Shown here piece by piece: positions 46,101 to 53,489 of a stretch of DNA of 53,724 bases. Under the pieces are notes generated by a model that had not been told where the DNA came from, did not search any database, and saw only the letters and a program-made list of their open reading frames with translations. The stretch's first letter is position 1. Each line of letters starts with the position of its first letter. The position numbers were made by a program, and so were the translations under genes. Origin of the DNA: an uncultured Planctomycetaceae bacterium (GTDB lineage Bacteria > Planctomycetota > Planctomycetia > Planctomycetales > Planctomycetaceae); contig CAIOKE010000114.1 in the NCBI GenBank assembly GCA_903858815.1, positions 1-53,724 of the forward strand, read 5' to 3'.

Positions 46101-47769
46101 CGATCGCGAGCGTGTTGCTGCCGCGATCGACAGCCGGACTGGCGGGCAGCAGCAGGTGCACGGGAACCGGGCCACCAAACTGCAGCAGAGGTGTCAGTTG
46201 TGGATTGATCGCAGCGGCATCCGTTGTTCCACCAATCAGGTTTCCGAGATTATCGGGAGTATTACCGGTGGTGGGTACGAGTGTGGTTCCGTCGCTGCGA
46301 CCGATCAGGCTGGACTTCACGGTGAGAGTTTTTCCGGTGGCTGCGGTGAAGGAAATATCCTTGCCGTTTGCTGGAGCCAGATTGTCTGCGACGATTGAGT
46401 TTTCGATGGTCAGGCTGGTGCCTGTGGCGAAGATGGCACCGCCGGAGATTGCGGTCTGGGCATTCTGACCGGCATTATTGCGAGTCAGTGTACTTTGGCT
46501 GATGGTGATCTGGCCACCTTCTGCGTGAATGGCAGCCCCTGTGGAGCCGGTCCCCAGCGTGGCATTTCCGGAGAACGTGGATTGTGAAATGATGATGGTA
46601 CCGGACTGGGTTGTGAGGGCCCCGCCAGAGAAGGTGCCTGAGGAGAAGTTTTCGGCAAGGGTCGAGCGACGCAGCGTGACGGCAGCCAGTGCAGTGGCGA
46701 TTGCCGAGCCGGGGGAATTGTCGCCCTGAGTCTGATTGTCCTGCAGCCATGACAGATCCAGCAGTACCGAGCCATTCTGTGAGAAGATGGCCCCGCCGCT
46801 GGAGTCCGAACTGGCGGTGGTATTGCCACGGAACTGGGTTGCGGTGGCCGAGATGCTGCCGGAGCTGGAATGCAGCGCGCCGCCCGGGGAATCCGAGAAC
46901 ACGGTGGAGTTTTCGTTGAACAGTGAATCGGTGATGGTCAGAGAGGCGGTATTGACAGCGACAGCGCCGCCACCGGAGGAAGCGCCACCGGTGGAGTTCT
47001 GGGCAAAGATGCTGTTGCTGATCTGCACCGCGCCACTGCCGGAAAACACCGCGCCACCTTTGGCCGAACTGCCGGTTGTGGAGTTATTGCGGAACAGGCT
47101 GCCGGTGATCGTGACGGGGCCGGACACTGACGCGATGGCCCCGCCGGATGAAAAGGCACCGGCGGTGGAATTTTCCTGAATGCGACAGTCGTTGATTGTG
47201 AGGCTGCCACCAGAGGCGATGAGCACAGCGGCGCCGGAATTGCGGAGATCTGTTTCGCCGGAGTCAGTCCCGAGGTTGCCGTTCTGCAGAGTCATTTTCT
47301 CCAGGGTGAGGTTGCCACCGCTGACAAAGAAAACGCGAGAGCTGCTGCTGGCGTCGATGACCGTTTTGAGTGAGCCGTTTCCAATGATCTTCAGTGATTC
47401 AGAAATTGTGAACTGTTCACCCGACATGGAGAGGCTGGCGATCAGCCCGTTGGATGTATCGAGGCTGGGCGAGAAGACGATCGTGTCTTCCCCGGCGCTG
47501 CCGGCGACCGACCCATCAACCGACTTGTTTGTATTGGCTGCCTGAATGGCTTCACGAAGCGTTACGAACCCGTTGGCCAGCATGCCATCGTCCAGCGACG
47601 TGACGGTGATCGTGGCGGGCAGGATTCGTGATTCAAGGGACTGTACGGCATCGGGTTGTGCGGCTTGTGTCAGGCGGCGGCGACGGCGTTGCGGACCGAA
47701 TTTCTGACGGCTATTCGGCAGAGACTGAGTCAATTCAGCAAACAGGGTGCGCAGACTGAAGATGGACAT
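43153..47769 (-). CDS. Giant beta-helix surface protein with LExR N-terminus and FN3-like repeats
   Basis: 1538 residues from the ATG at 47769 (AAAGG 6 nt upstream); a longer frame to 47826 lacks this. The N-terminus has an Arg-rich stretch and LESRILPA at 45-52, a planctomycete marker of exported giant proteins. A CSLREAI-like start (GFVTLREAIQAANTN) is followed by many GGAI-type polymorphic beta-helix repeats (SGGAI, GNTT, ISNSxFxxNS) to about residue 500. A second CSLREAI-like region starts near 610 (DLSLREAVILANG), with more repeats to about 1000. About five FN3-like modules of some 90 residues follow (PTFxWN-GAxxYxxxxxN). The C-terminus (about 1450-1538) is Pro-rich and disordered. It is probably extracellular and adhesive. 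Confidence 0.88.
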   Translation of the reverse strand: MSIFSLRTLFAELTQSLPNSRQKFGPQRRRRRLTQAAQPDAVQSLESRILPATITVTSLDDGMLANGFVTLREAIQAANTNKSVDGSVAGSAGEDTIVFSPSLDTSNGLIASLSMSGEQFTISESLKIIGNGSLKTVIDASSSSRVFFVSGGNLTLEKMTLQNGNLGTDSGETDLRNSGAAVLIASGGSLTINDCRIQENSTAGAFSSGGAIASVSGPVTITGSLFRNNSTTGSSAKGGAVFSGSGAVQISNSIFAQNSTGGASSGGGAVAVNTASLTITDSLFNENSTVFSDSPGGALHSSSGSISATATQFRGNTTASSDSSGGAIFSQNGSVLLDLSWLQDNQTQGDNSPGSAIATALAAVTLRRSTLAENFSSGTFSGGALTTQSGTIIISQSTFSGNATLGTGSTGAAIHAEGGQITISQSTLTRNNAGQNAQTAISGGAIFATGTSLTIENSIVADNLAPANGKDISFTAATGKTLTVKSSLIGRSDGTTLVPTTGNTPDNLGNLIGGTTDAAAINPQLTPLLQFGGPVPVHLLLPASPAVDRGSNTLAIDRSNSSQVLTTDQRGISLLKRTVGSSVDMGSTELFSLTTPLVVTVATDENDGNVSPADLSLREAVILANGSAGTDTITFAPAINGTEIDLTLGQITVSDSLILNGNGATLTIVDAQLASRILDITQSAATVAINGMTLKNGRTTGNAHLFNDTRFQGAGIRSMATGSLTVANSTLTGNTTSGSYSGGAAIAAQNGKLVITSSSLTANTTNGGESDGGAINIKLANLEISDSTITGNSTKGNWSYGGAIYAEGAVLAVTRSTLSGNQTTGAGAVGGALAFYDSKGGGQLLISRSTVSGNSTTGRWSHGGGIYSSFAKVVLSQTTLSGNSTNGTEAEGGGLFISGFSSEPNAGTQTIISQSTVTLNKSVKSSAGGIRGGNEIVLRNSIVAGNTDNAVASDLLPSQFGMQTAFSLIGRSEGTGLTPSATPDAAGNRIGGITAATAINPKLGPLQINGGTTMTHALQSGSPAIDSGSLALAVDETVTEKPALQNDQRGGRFMRVLDGDHVGTPPAVVDLGAAEFNGIRLTFPAPNAFTLKPTFQWNAIAGAVKYQVQINNVSTGVAKFREATVTGTSYTPSAEMALGEFNIWIRPVFANDVAGNWSSVQTAFLLPAVTWTDMPRTQLISRPTLTWNNLKGAVKYDIWGDNFSAGIKQAFRVTVNAVTGTTTSWTPPTDLDMGKHRFWLRGIDAKGNPGKWSLLYEALVVTQVKPTGPAASTFDATPTFNWNTVPGAASYQFFLRNAATNAMVIDGQAVAVNSFTPANNIAAGNYKWWVLAVSSAQAGSIRSGGAEQRSLNIGGQPTITSPVNAATTGTKPTISWQAVDGAVSYIVFMNRDATPAQNVLNVTGITTTSFTPSTAIAAGDYRLWLRAVDGSGNLSIWSTEVKFKIAAAAPLMAPAADLLVTIPTQLLPQPLQPLNSNVEQPLPEGNSAPHRSLDRIVAAVPGPADDIPLPAQPETAAAVSEAAHLQLLDQIMEHWQLV

Positions 47770-48314
47770 GCGATGCCTTTCCGCCGCCGTGTCATGCTGA
47801 GATCCGGAGAGTTCCGGCAGCGACACGGCCGACAGACCATTTTGACAGGTGATTCAGGGTGAAAAGTGCTGATAGATACTTTGAAAGACGGTGGTATCGA
47901 GGAGACCGAGCGACCTGCCGCAGGCTTCGGCAGAACGGGCACAGACCGCGTTCTGGCGGAGTCCGGCAGGAGAGCGGGGGTAACGCAGAAGGGTTGCGCG
48001 AATGAGGGAAGACCCGCAGAGCCAAGTCTGCCGTTTGCGGTACGTGGTCGCAACAGGAACAGTTGGATTCGGATTAACAGTCCAGGAGTCTCTGCTGGAC
48101 CGGACTGAATTTGACGATTTGACCAGATAATCGGGCTGTGCTGAAAAAAACAACAATCGAGGGTACGAGGCCCTGATTTTGAAGCCTGTGGTGATGAGCG
48201 GCGAGTGTGCGTGTTGCGTTTTGGGATTTGAGGCAGATGTTGTGGGGGTAGTTCGCCGGTTGTGCCGTTCGGTGGTGGTATCCGGGGACTGGTTGATTGT
48301 CTGGGGGCGTCGGC
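47770..48314. promoter_or_regulatory. Divergent spacer between surface protein and TIGR03032 gene
   Basis: This 545-bp stretch carries no supported gene; the plus-strand frames in it are open but lack family features. Promoters for both flanking genes should lie here. No dispersed repeat module was recognised, which is unusual for a spacer of this size in this window. A run of seven A residues near 48147 is the only homopolymer of note. Confidence 0.35.
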
Positions 48315-49400
48315 ATGGTGCATGGGGAGCGGGAATCCGGGCAGTTGGGCAGTGTGCATACAGCCTCGTTTCCGGCATTGCTGCAGCAGCTGGAGATTTC
48401 GCTGGCGGTCACCACGTATCAGGCCGGAAAGCTGGTGCTGCTGCGTTCTCAGGCGGGCCAGCTGAATACTCATTTCTGCAGTTTTCCCAAGCCGATGGGG
48501 CTGGCTCTGCGCGGTCCGCAGCTGGCAGTCGGGACGCGGAACAGTGTTGTGGAATTTCATGTGAACGCTGCGGCGGGGAGATTTGCCGGTGCTGCTGCGG
48601 CCTGTGATCGTTGCTGGGTGGAGCGGTTGTCGCATGTGACCGGGAATATTCAGATTCATGAGATGGAGTGGGTGGGAGACGAGCTGTGGTTTGTGAATAC
48701 CCTGTTTTCCTGTCTCGCAGTGCGCAGCTCCGTGTACAGTTTTGAGCCGCGCTGGCAGCCGTCGTTCATTTCTGCACTGGCTCCTGAAGACCGTTGTCAT
48801 CTGAATGGTCTGGGGTTGCGTGACGGTGCCATTCGATATGTCACGGCACTGGGACGAACTGACACAGCGGGGGGCTGGCGTCCCGGGAAGAAGGACGGTG
48901 GTGTGCTGCTGGATACGGCAGCGGGGGAAGTGATCTGCAGTGGTCTGTCGATGCCGCATTCGCCGCGCTGGTATCGAGACCGTTTGTGGCTGCTGGAGTC
49001 TGGTTCCGGGACGCTGGGGCTGGTGGACGCATCGAGTGGTCGTTATGAGTCGGTCGCTGGCCTGCCCGGGTTTACTCGAGGCCTTGATTTCTGCGGCGAG
49101 GTCGCGTTTGTGGGGCTGTCACAGGTTCGGGAATCGGCGTTATTCAGCGGGATTCCAATCACCGAGAGTGGTCGTGAGCGCGTGTGTGGAGTGGCGGCAG
49201 TAGATGTCACCACTGGCGCTGTGCTGGGGTGGGTGAAGTTTGACGAGGGAGTGCAGGAGATCTTTGCGGTGCGAGTGCTGGCGGGCTGCCGACAGCCGGA
49301 GGTATTGCAGTCAGAGCACGAGGTTGTGGATGGTGTGTTTATTCTGCCGGATCAGGACCTGCGGCGCGTGCCGTCGCAGTACGCTGTTGGTGCAGAATGA
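48315..49400 (+). CDS. TIGR03032-family protein
   Basis: 361 residues from the ATG at 48315, preceded by GGGGG about 7 nt upstream. The opening SVHTASFPALLQQLEISLAV, then TTYQAGKLVLLR, LNTHFCSFPKPMGLAL, HEMEWVGDELWFVNTLFSCL, WQPSFISALAPEDRCHLNGL and GGVLLDTA mark the family strongly. Repeated WxxxxLW/LW-like segments suggest a beta-propeller. There is no signal peptide. The family is common in planctomycetes and cyanobacteria and has no proven function. No partner gene is adjacent. Confidence 0.88.
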   Translation: MVHGERESGQLGSVHTASFPALLQQLEISLAVTTYQAGKLVLLRSQAGQLNTHFCSFPKPMGLALRGPQLAVGTRNSVVEFHVNAAAGRFAGAAAACDRCWVERLSHVTGNIQIHEMEWVGDELWFVNTLFSCLAVRSSVYSFEPRWQPSFISALAPEDRCHLNGLGLRDGAIRYVTALGRTDTAGGWRPGKKDGGVLLDTAAGEVICSGLSMPHSPRWYRDRLWLLESGSGTLGLVDASSGRYESVAGLPGFTRGLDFCGEVAFVGLSQVRESALFSGIPITESGRERVCGVAAVDVTTGAVLGWVKFDEGVQEIFAVRVLAGCRQPEVLQSEHEVVDGVFILPDQDLRRVPSQYAVGAE

Positions 49401-49445
49401 GGAATGCCGGGAGCAGCTTGCAGGACTGCTCCCACCATCGTCGAC

Positions 49446-50426
49446 TTACCATGACCAGCTGGTGGTGCCTTTAAGATTCTGGATGCACTCGGCTGGCCAT
49501 TCGCCGCGCTGCAGTCTGAGGATGATGTCTGCGGCCAGTGCCCACGTGGCATCATGAGATTCATTATCAAGGCCGGCCACGTGTCCTGCCAGCATCACAT
49601 TGGACATGCCGATGAGCGGGCTGGAGAGTGGCAGTGGTTCTGTTTCGAAGACATCAAGTCCTGCGCCGCGGACTTTTCCGGACTGCAGTCCTCGGATCAG
49701 TGCGGCTTCGTCAATCAGTGGACCGCGAGCCGTATTGATGATCACAACTCCCTGTTTCATGCGCGCGATGGAATCATCGTTGATCATGTGCCGAGTCTGA
49801 GCAGACGCGGGCAGATGGAGTGAGATGAAGTCTGAGTCGGTGATCAGCTGTTCGAGCGGTACGAGTGGAATGCCGTGTTGTGCAGCGAAGGCGACGGGTG
49901 GGAAGGGGTCATACGCGATGACCTGCATTCCCAGTCCGATGGCTCGAATTGCGGTCGCCTGTCCGATGCGTCCAAGTCCGACGAGTCCGAGGGTGCGACC
50001 CCAGATACGTGGCTGTGGGTTGCGGTTCCATTCTCCGCGACGGACTTCCTGATCGAGTGCCGGGAAGCCTCGTCCGACGGCCATCAGCATGGCGATGGCG
50101 TGTTCTGCGACGGAGTGGTGGTTGCAGCCGGGAGTGGTGGCGACAACGACTTTGCGTTCATCGCAGGTGGGCAGGTGAATGGCATCAAATCCGACACCGG
50201 CGCGGGCCAGCACTCGGACTCGCGGGACAGCCGCAATCACGTCAGCTGGCCACGGTTCGGAACCGGCGATGACGGCGTCGAAATCCTTCACGGCACTGAT
50301 CAGCACCGTCGGGTCCCAGAGATTCAGTCTGCGATCAACGACGCAGCATTCATGGCCGGCTTCCTGCAGCATTCCGAAATGCGGGCCGGATTCTCCATTT
50401 AACGCAGTGCACAAAACTCGTACCAT
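49446..50426 (-). CDS. D-isomer-specific 2-hydroxyacid dehydrogenase (SerA-like)
   Basis: 326 residues. The catalytic domain opens VRVLCTALNGESGPHF. The NAD loop is TLGLVGLGRIGQATA. The catalytic Arg is in INTARGPLIDEAAL, the Glu in AGLDVFETEPLP and the His in MLAGHVAGLD. The length matches short SerA/glyoxylate-reductase-like enzymes, without the C-terminal ACT domain of classical phosphoglycerate dehydrogenase. It reduces or oxidises 2-hydroxy/2-oxo acids with NAD(P). The substrate is not clear from the sequence. It is convergent with the TIGR03032 gene. Confidence 0.9.
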   Translation of the reverse strand: MVRVLCTALNGESGPHFGMLQEAGHECCVVDRRLNLWDPTVLISAVKDFDAVIAGSEPWPADVIAAVPRVRVLARAGVGFDAIHLPTCDERKVVVATTPGCNHHSVAEHAIAMLMAVGRGFPALDQEVRRGEWNRNPQPRIWGRTLGLVGLGRIGQATAIRAIGLGMQVIAYDPFPPVAFAAQHGIPLVPLEQLITDSDFISLHLPASAQTRHMINDDSIARMKQGVVIINTARGPLIDEAALIRGLQSGKVRGAGLDVFETEPLPLSSPLIGMSNVMLAGHVAGLDNESHDATWALAADIILRLQRGEWPAECIQNLKGTTSWSW

Positions 50427-50502
50427 ATCAGTGTCCTGTCAGGTTGACTGTCTTTGTGTGGGTTTGGTCTGCTTCGATGCAGGCGGAAGTCAGAGCAGCA
50501 AG

Positions 50503-50973
50503 ATGTGGAAGCTAACGGTCGAAGCAAATCCTCACAATCAGATCGCGGTGGCCCTCGGTTCGGAATCCCGGGTTGGGGAATGTTATTACCTTGGTCTGAC
50601 GGATTCGGCAACGGGGATCGAGCCGAGTGCGGAGACGGTGCGGGCCGGTCTGCGTCAGCTGCTGTCCGGGTGGCTGGTGCTGCTGCAGGAACTGTCTGAT
50701 GGTCAGCAGATTTTTCTGCCGTTTGATTTTTCCGACGAGTACACTCGGTGGATTGCCGTACGTCGAAGCGGTGCCGATGCGGAGGTTGTTTTTGGCTGGG
50801 CCGCGGTCGAGGGCTGGGCCATCAGCCTGCAGGATTTTTCTGAGTTGTCCTGCAGTCTGACGGAATTCTGTCCGGATGAGCCGCTGGTCTCCCAGCAGGT
50901 GTATCTGCCGCGGCTGATCCAGCAGGTGCGGTGTGCGGTGCTGGGGTTGGGGCTGGGTGCCGTGTCCTGCTGA
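50503..50973 (+). CDS. Small protein of unknown function
   Basis: 156 residues from the ATG at 50503; the frame is open from 50179 but that part overlaps the opposite-strand dehydrogenase gene. The sequence is acidic with aromatic residues (GQQIFLPFDFSDEYTRWIAV, VFGWAAVEGWAISLQDF) and no signal or membrane helix. The C-terminal third has LPRLIQQVRCAVLGL. Codon usage resembles the neighbours. I recognise no family. It lies upstream of the creatininase-like gene by 48 bp and may share a transcript with it. Confidence 0.65.
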   Translation: MWKLTVEANPHNQIAVALGSESRVGECYYLGLTDSATGIEPSAETVRAGLRQLLSGWLVLLQELSDGQQIFLPFDFSDEYTRWIAVRRSGADAEVVFGWAAVEGWAISLQDFSELSCSLTEFCPDEPLVSQQVYLPRLIQQVRCAVLGLGLGAVSC

Positions 50974-51021
50974 TCAGTTACAGTGTTCTGTGATGTTTGT
51001 CGGGCCGAGCGATGAGGATGA

Positions 51022-51807
51022 ATGATGCGACCGTGGATTCTGGCTGAAACCAATTATGCTCAGGTGAAGTCCTGTGCTTACGAAGTGGCAGTGCTGCCGA
51101 TGGGTGCCACTGAGCCTCACAATCTGCACCTGCCGTATGGGACAGACACGCTGGAAGCCGAGGCGATTGCCAGTCGTGCCTGTGGTGTGGCGTGGCAGCG
51201 TGGTGCGAAGGTGGTGATGCTGCCGGCGATTCCTTACGGAACAGAGACCAATCAGAATCGCTGTCGATTGTCGATGAACGTGAATCCCACGACGCTGGGG
51301 TTATTGATTCGTGACCTGATCGAGTCTCTGGAGGGGCATGGGATTCGCAAGCTGTTGATTCTGAACAGTCACGGTGGGAACGAGTTCAAGCCATTGCTGC
51401 GTGAGCTGCATGGAAAGACCGGGGTGCAGTTGTTTCTCTGTGACTGGTTTAAAGGTTTGACAGCCGATGTGAAGGGCTCGATTTTTGAGCAGTCAGACGA
51501 CCATGCGGGTGAGGTGGAAACCTCTTTAGCTCTGGCATATTTCGGGCATCTGGTGGCATTGAATTCGGACGGGACTCTGGCTGCCGACGACGGTGTTGCA
51601 GCGGCAACGCGTTTTCAGCAGGTGGATCGCGGCTGGATCTCGATTACTCGACCGTGGCATCTGCTGACGACCAACACAGGTTCGGGGAATCCGCATGCGG
51701 CGACGGCCGACAAGGGTGTCCGTCTGATGGACGTGATGGTGGAGCGACTGTCCGGATTTCTGTGTGAGCTGGCAGCGGCGGAAATCGACAGTCGATTTCC
51801 ATTTTGA
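51022..51807 (+). CDS. Creatininase-family amidohydrolase
   Basis: 261 residues from the ATG at 51022 (AGGA close upstream; the next codon is also ATG). The metal ligands appear in order: ATEPHNLHLPYGTDT (Glu, His, Asp), ILNSHGGNEFK (His) and DDHAGEVETS (His, Glu). The fold is that of creatinine amidohydrolase and relatives such as the riboflavin/F420-pathway FAPy deformylase, which hydrolyse cyclic or formyl amides with Mn or Zn. Genome context does not point to creatinine. The length (about 250) is normal. Confidence 0.9.
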   Translation: MMRPWILAETNYAQVKSCAYEVAVLPMGATEPHNLHLPYGTDTLEAEAIASRACGVAWQRGAKVVMLPAIPYGTETNQNRCRLSMNVNPTTLGLLIRDLIESLEGHGIRKLLILNSHGGNEFKPLLRELHGKTGVQLFLCDWFKGLTADVKGSIFEQSDDHAGEVETSLALAYFGHLVALNSDGTLAADDGVAAATRFQQVDRGWISITRPWHLLTTNTGSGNPHAATADKGVRLMDVMVERLSGFLCELAAAEIDSRFPF

Positions 51808-51898
51808 CGGGGTCCGGCCCCTTGCCTTGCCTGCCGGGGCGTGTTAAAGAGGGGTGCAGCAGGGGCTGTAGCAGCAGTGGTTTCAGGAGTCTTGAGTC

Positions 51899-52930
51899 AT
51901 GTCGGAAATTGATGTCTACAAAGAGTGGCTGGGGATTCCCGCCGATGTGCGTCCGCCGAATCACTACACCCTGCTGCGTCTTGTGATGTTTGAAGATGAC
52001 GCTGAAAAGGTGCGGGCCAACTATCGCAAGCTGAATGCGCACGTCAGGAAGTATGCCACGGGGCAGTATCTGCTGCGTTCGCAGGAGCTGCTGAATGAAC
52101 TGGCCAAGGCGATGTTGTGCCTGACGGATCCGGATGGGAAGGTGGAGTATGACCGTAGTCTGGGTCGTGAGGCTCCGGCGGTCGACGAAAGTGAAACTCG
52201 CACTGTCCTGCAGTACCTCGTTGCTCGCAGTCTGATCAAACGCGGGCAGGTGTCTGAGATTGAGCACTTTGCCGAGGCGCGTGGGCTGTCGCATCGGGAC
52301 GCGGTGATTCAGATGAAACTGGTTGAGCCACCGGATGCCTGTCGGGCGCTGGCTGCGGAACTGCGGCTGTCGTATGCAGACCTTGAAGAGCTGCTGCCGG
52401 ACGACTCGGTGCTGGACCGGATTCCTCGCCGGCTGGTGAAGCGACACGCCTGTCTGCCGTTGTTTGAAGACCGCGGTTGTATCCTCGTGGCCTGCTCAGA
52501 CGAACCGTCACATGAGCTGGAGGAAGAGATTCGGATCCGCTGTGGGGTGCCGATGCGGGCTGTGCTGGCGGTACCGCGGGCGATCAATCAGGCAATTGCA
52601 AAATATTACGCACCGGGCATGCGTGAAGAGGCCGCTGAAGAGGCGACTGCAAAACCGGCAGCGGGCAGGGATTCGAAGGCTGCAAAGTCGGAAAAAGCGG
52701 CTGCAAAACCTGCTGCGAAACAGACGGGCAGCAAGTCAACACCGCTGACTGATGATCAGAAACGCGATCGCCTGATGATCTCGGCCATTGCCAGCTGCTG
52801 GTCGATTATCGGCACGGTCGGGCTGTTCTGGTTCCTGAACAATGGCGCTGTGGGAGTGCCACAGATTGCGATCGGAGTGGTTGCGGGAGCCGTGGTGTTT
52901 GGCGTGCTGAAAGCGACCTATGCACGCTGA
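51899..52930 (+). CDS. J-like domain / MshEN-type domain / two-helix membrane protein
   Basis: 343 residues. The N-terminus (YKEWLGIPADVRPPNHYTLL, then RKLNAHVRKYATGQYLL and LLNELAKAMLCLTDPDGKVEYD) is a planctomycete J-like domain without HPD. Residues about 110-240 resemble the N-terminal domain of type II secretion ATPases (MshEN): ARSLIKRGQVSEIEHFAEAR, then LEELLPDDSVLDRIPRRLVKR and LPLFEDRGCILVACSDEPSH. A Lys/Ala linker (about 245-285) leads to two C-terminal hydrophobic helices (about 290-312 and 318-338). MshEN domains in other proteins bind cyclic di-GMP. The fusion implies a membrane-anchored cytoplasmic adaptor. I know no named function. Confidence 0.82.
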   Translation: MSEIDVYKEWLGIPADVRPPNHYTLLRLVMFEDDAEKVRANYRKLNAHVRKYATGQYLLRSQELLNELAKAMLCLTDPDGKVEYDRSLGREAPAVDESETRTVLQYLVARSLIKRGQVSEIEHFAEARGLSHRDAVIQMKLVEPPDACRALAAELRLSYADLEELLPDDSVLDRIPRRLVKRHACLPLFEDRGCILVACSDEPSHELEEEIRIRCGVPMRAVLAVPRAINQAIAKYYAPGMREEAAEEATAKPAAGRDSKAAKSEKAAAKPAAKQTGSKSTPLTDDQKRDRLMISAIASCWSIIGTVGLFWFLNNGAVGVPQIAIGVVAGAVVFGVLKATYAR

Positions 52931-52975
52931 CAGGTTGAGTCAGCCGGGTCTGAGCTGTGTGATGACACGCTGGTT

Positions 52976-53290
52976 TCAAAGCTGTTCATCGGAGTTCATA
53001 GAGTCGTAGCCAGCCAGCTGATTATCCTGGTACGGATTATTGCCGTAGTTCGGATTTCCGCCGTCCGGGTTGCCGTAGTCAGGTTCATCGCCTGGCGCGT
53101 AGGGGCCACCACTCTGGTACGAATTGTAGCAGGCTGCAGCAACAGAATTCAGTTCGCTGTTGATGGCATTGGACAGTGCTGACAGGCCACTGATGGCACC
53201 AATGACAAGGACAGTGGTGATGAGGACGATTTCAGCGGAGACTACGAGTCCGCCATCGTCATTCAGGAACCGCTGCAGGATGCGTGGCAT
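52976..53290 (-). CDS. Flp/TadE-like small pilin-like membrane protein with Gly/Asn/Pro tail
   Basis: 104 residues. LQRFLNDDGGLVVSAEIVLI is followed by one hydrophobic helix (about 16-40), as in Flp pilins (RFxxDExGATAIEYALI), with a Glu six residues after the putative cleavage Gly, one more than usual. The C-terminal half (about 58-104) is Pro/Gly/Asn/Tyr-rich with YGNPDGGNPNYGNNPYQDN repeats, unusual for Flp. It may be a cell-surface pilus or fibre subunit, or a simple membrane anchor. No tad genes are present. It is convergent with the J-like gene. Confidence 0.6.
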   Translation of the reverse strand: MPRILQRFLNDDGGLVVSAEIVLITTVLVIGAISGLSALSNAINSELNSVAAACYNSYQSGGPYAPGDEPDYGNPDGGNPNYGNNPYQDNQLAGYDSMNSDEQL

Positions 53291-53489
53291 GGCTGTGTTT
53301 CCGGGGCTGTCTGGGAATTATCGCGGAGGTGCCGGGGGGGCGGAAACCACCGATCAAAGGCAAGTCTAGCACTGCCTGCTGCTGGAAGCGGAGTTTCCGG
53401 GTGCTGGTAGCGGTTTTTGCTGCGGGTCGTTTCGCTTGTATTCGGTGTAGCGGTTGTGACGAGTTTGACGCCCGTAAAAACGGCGCCGC

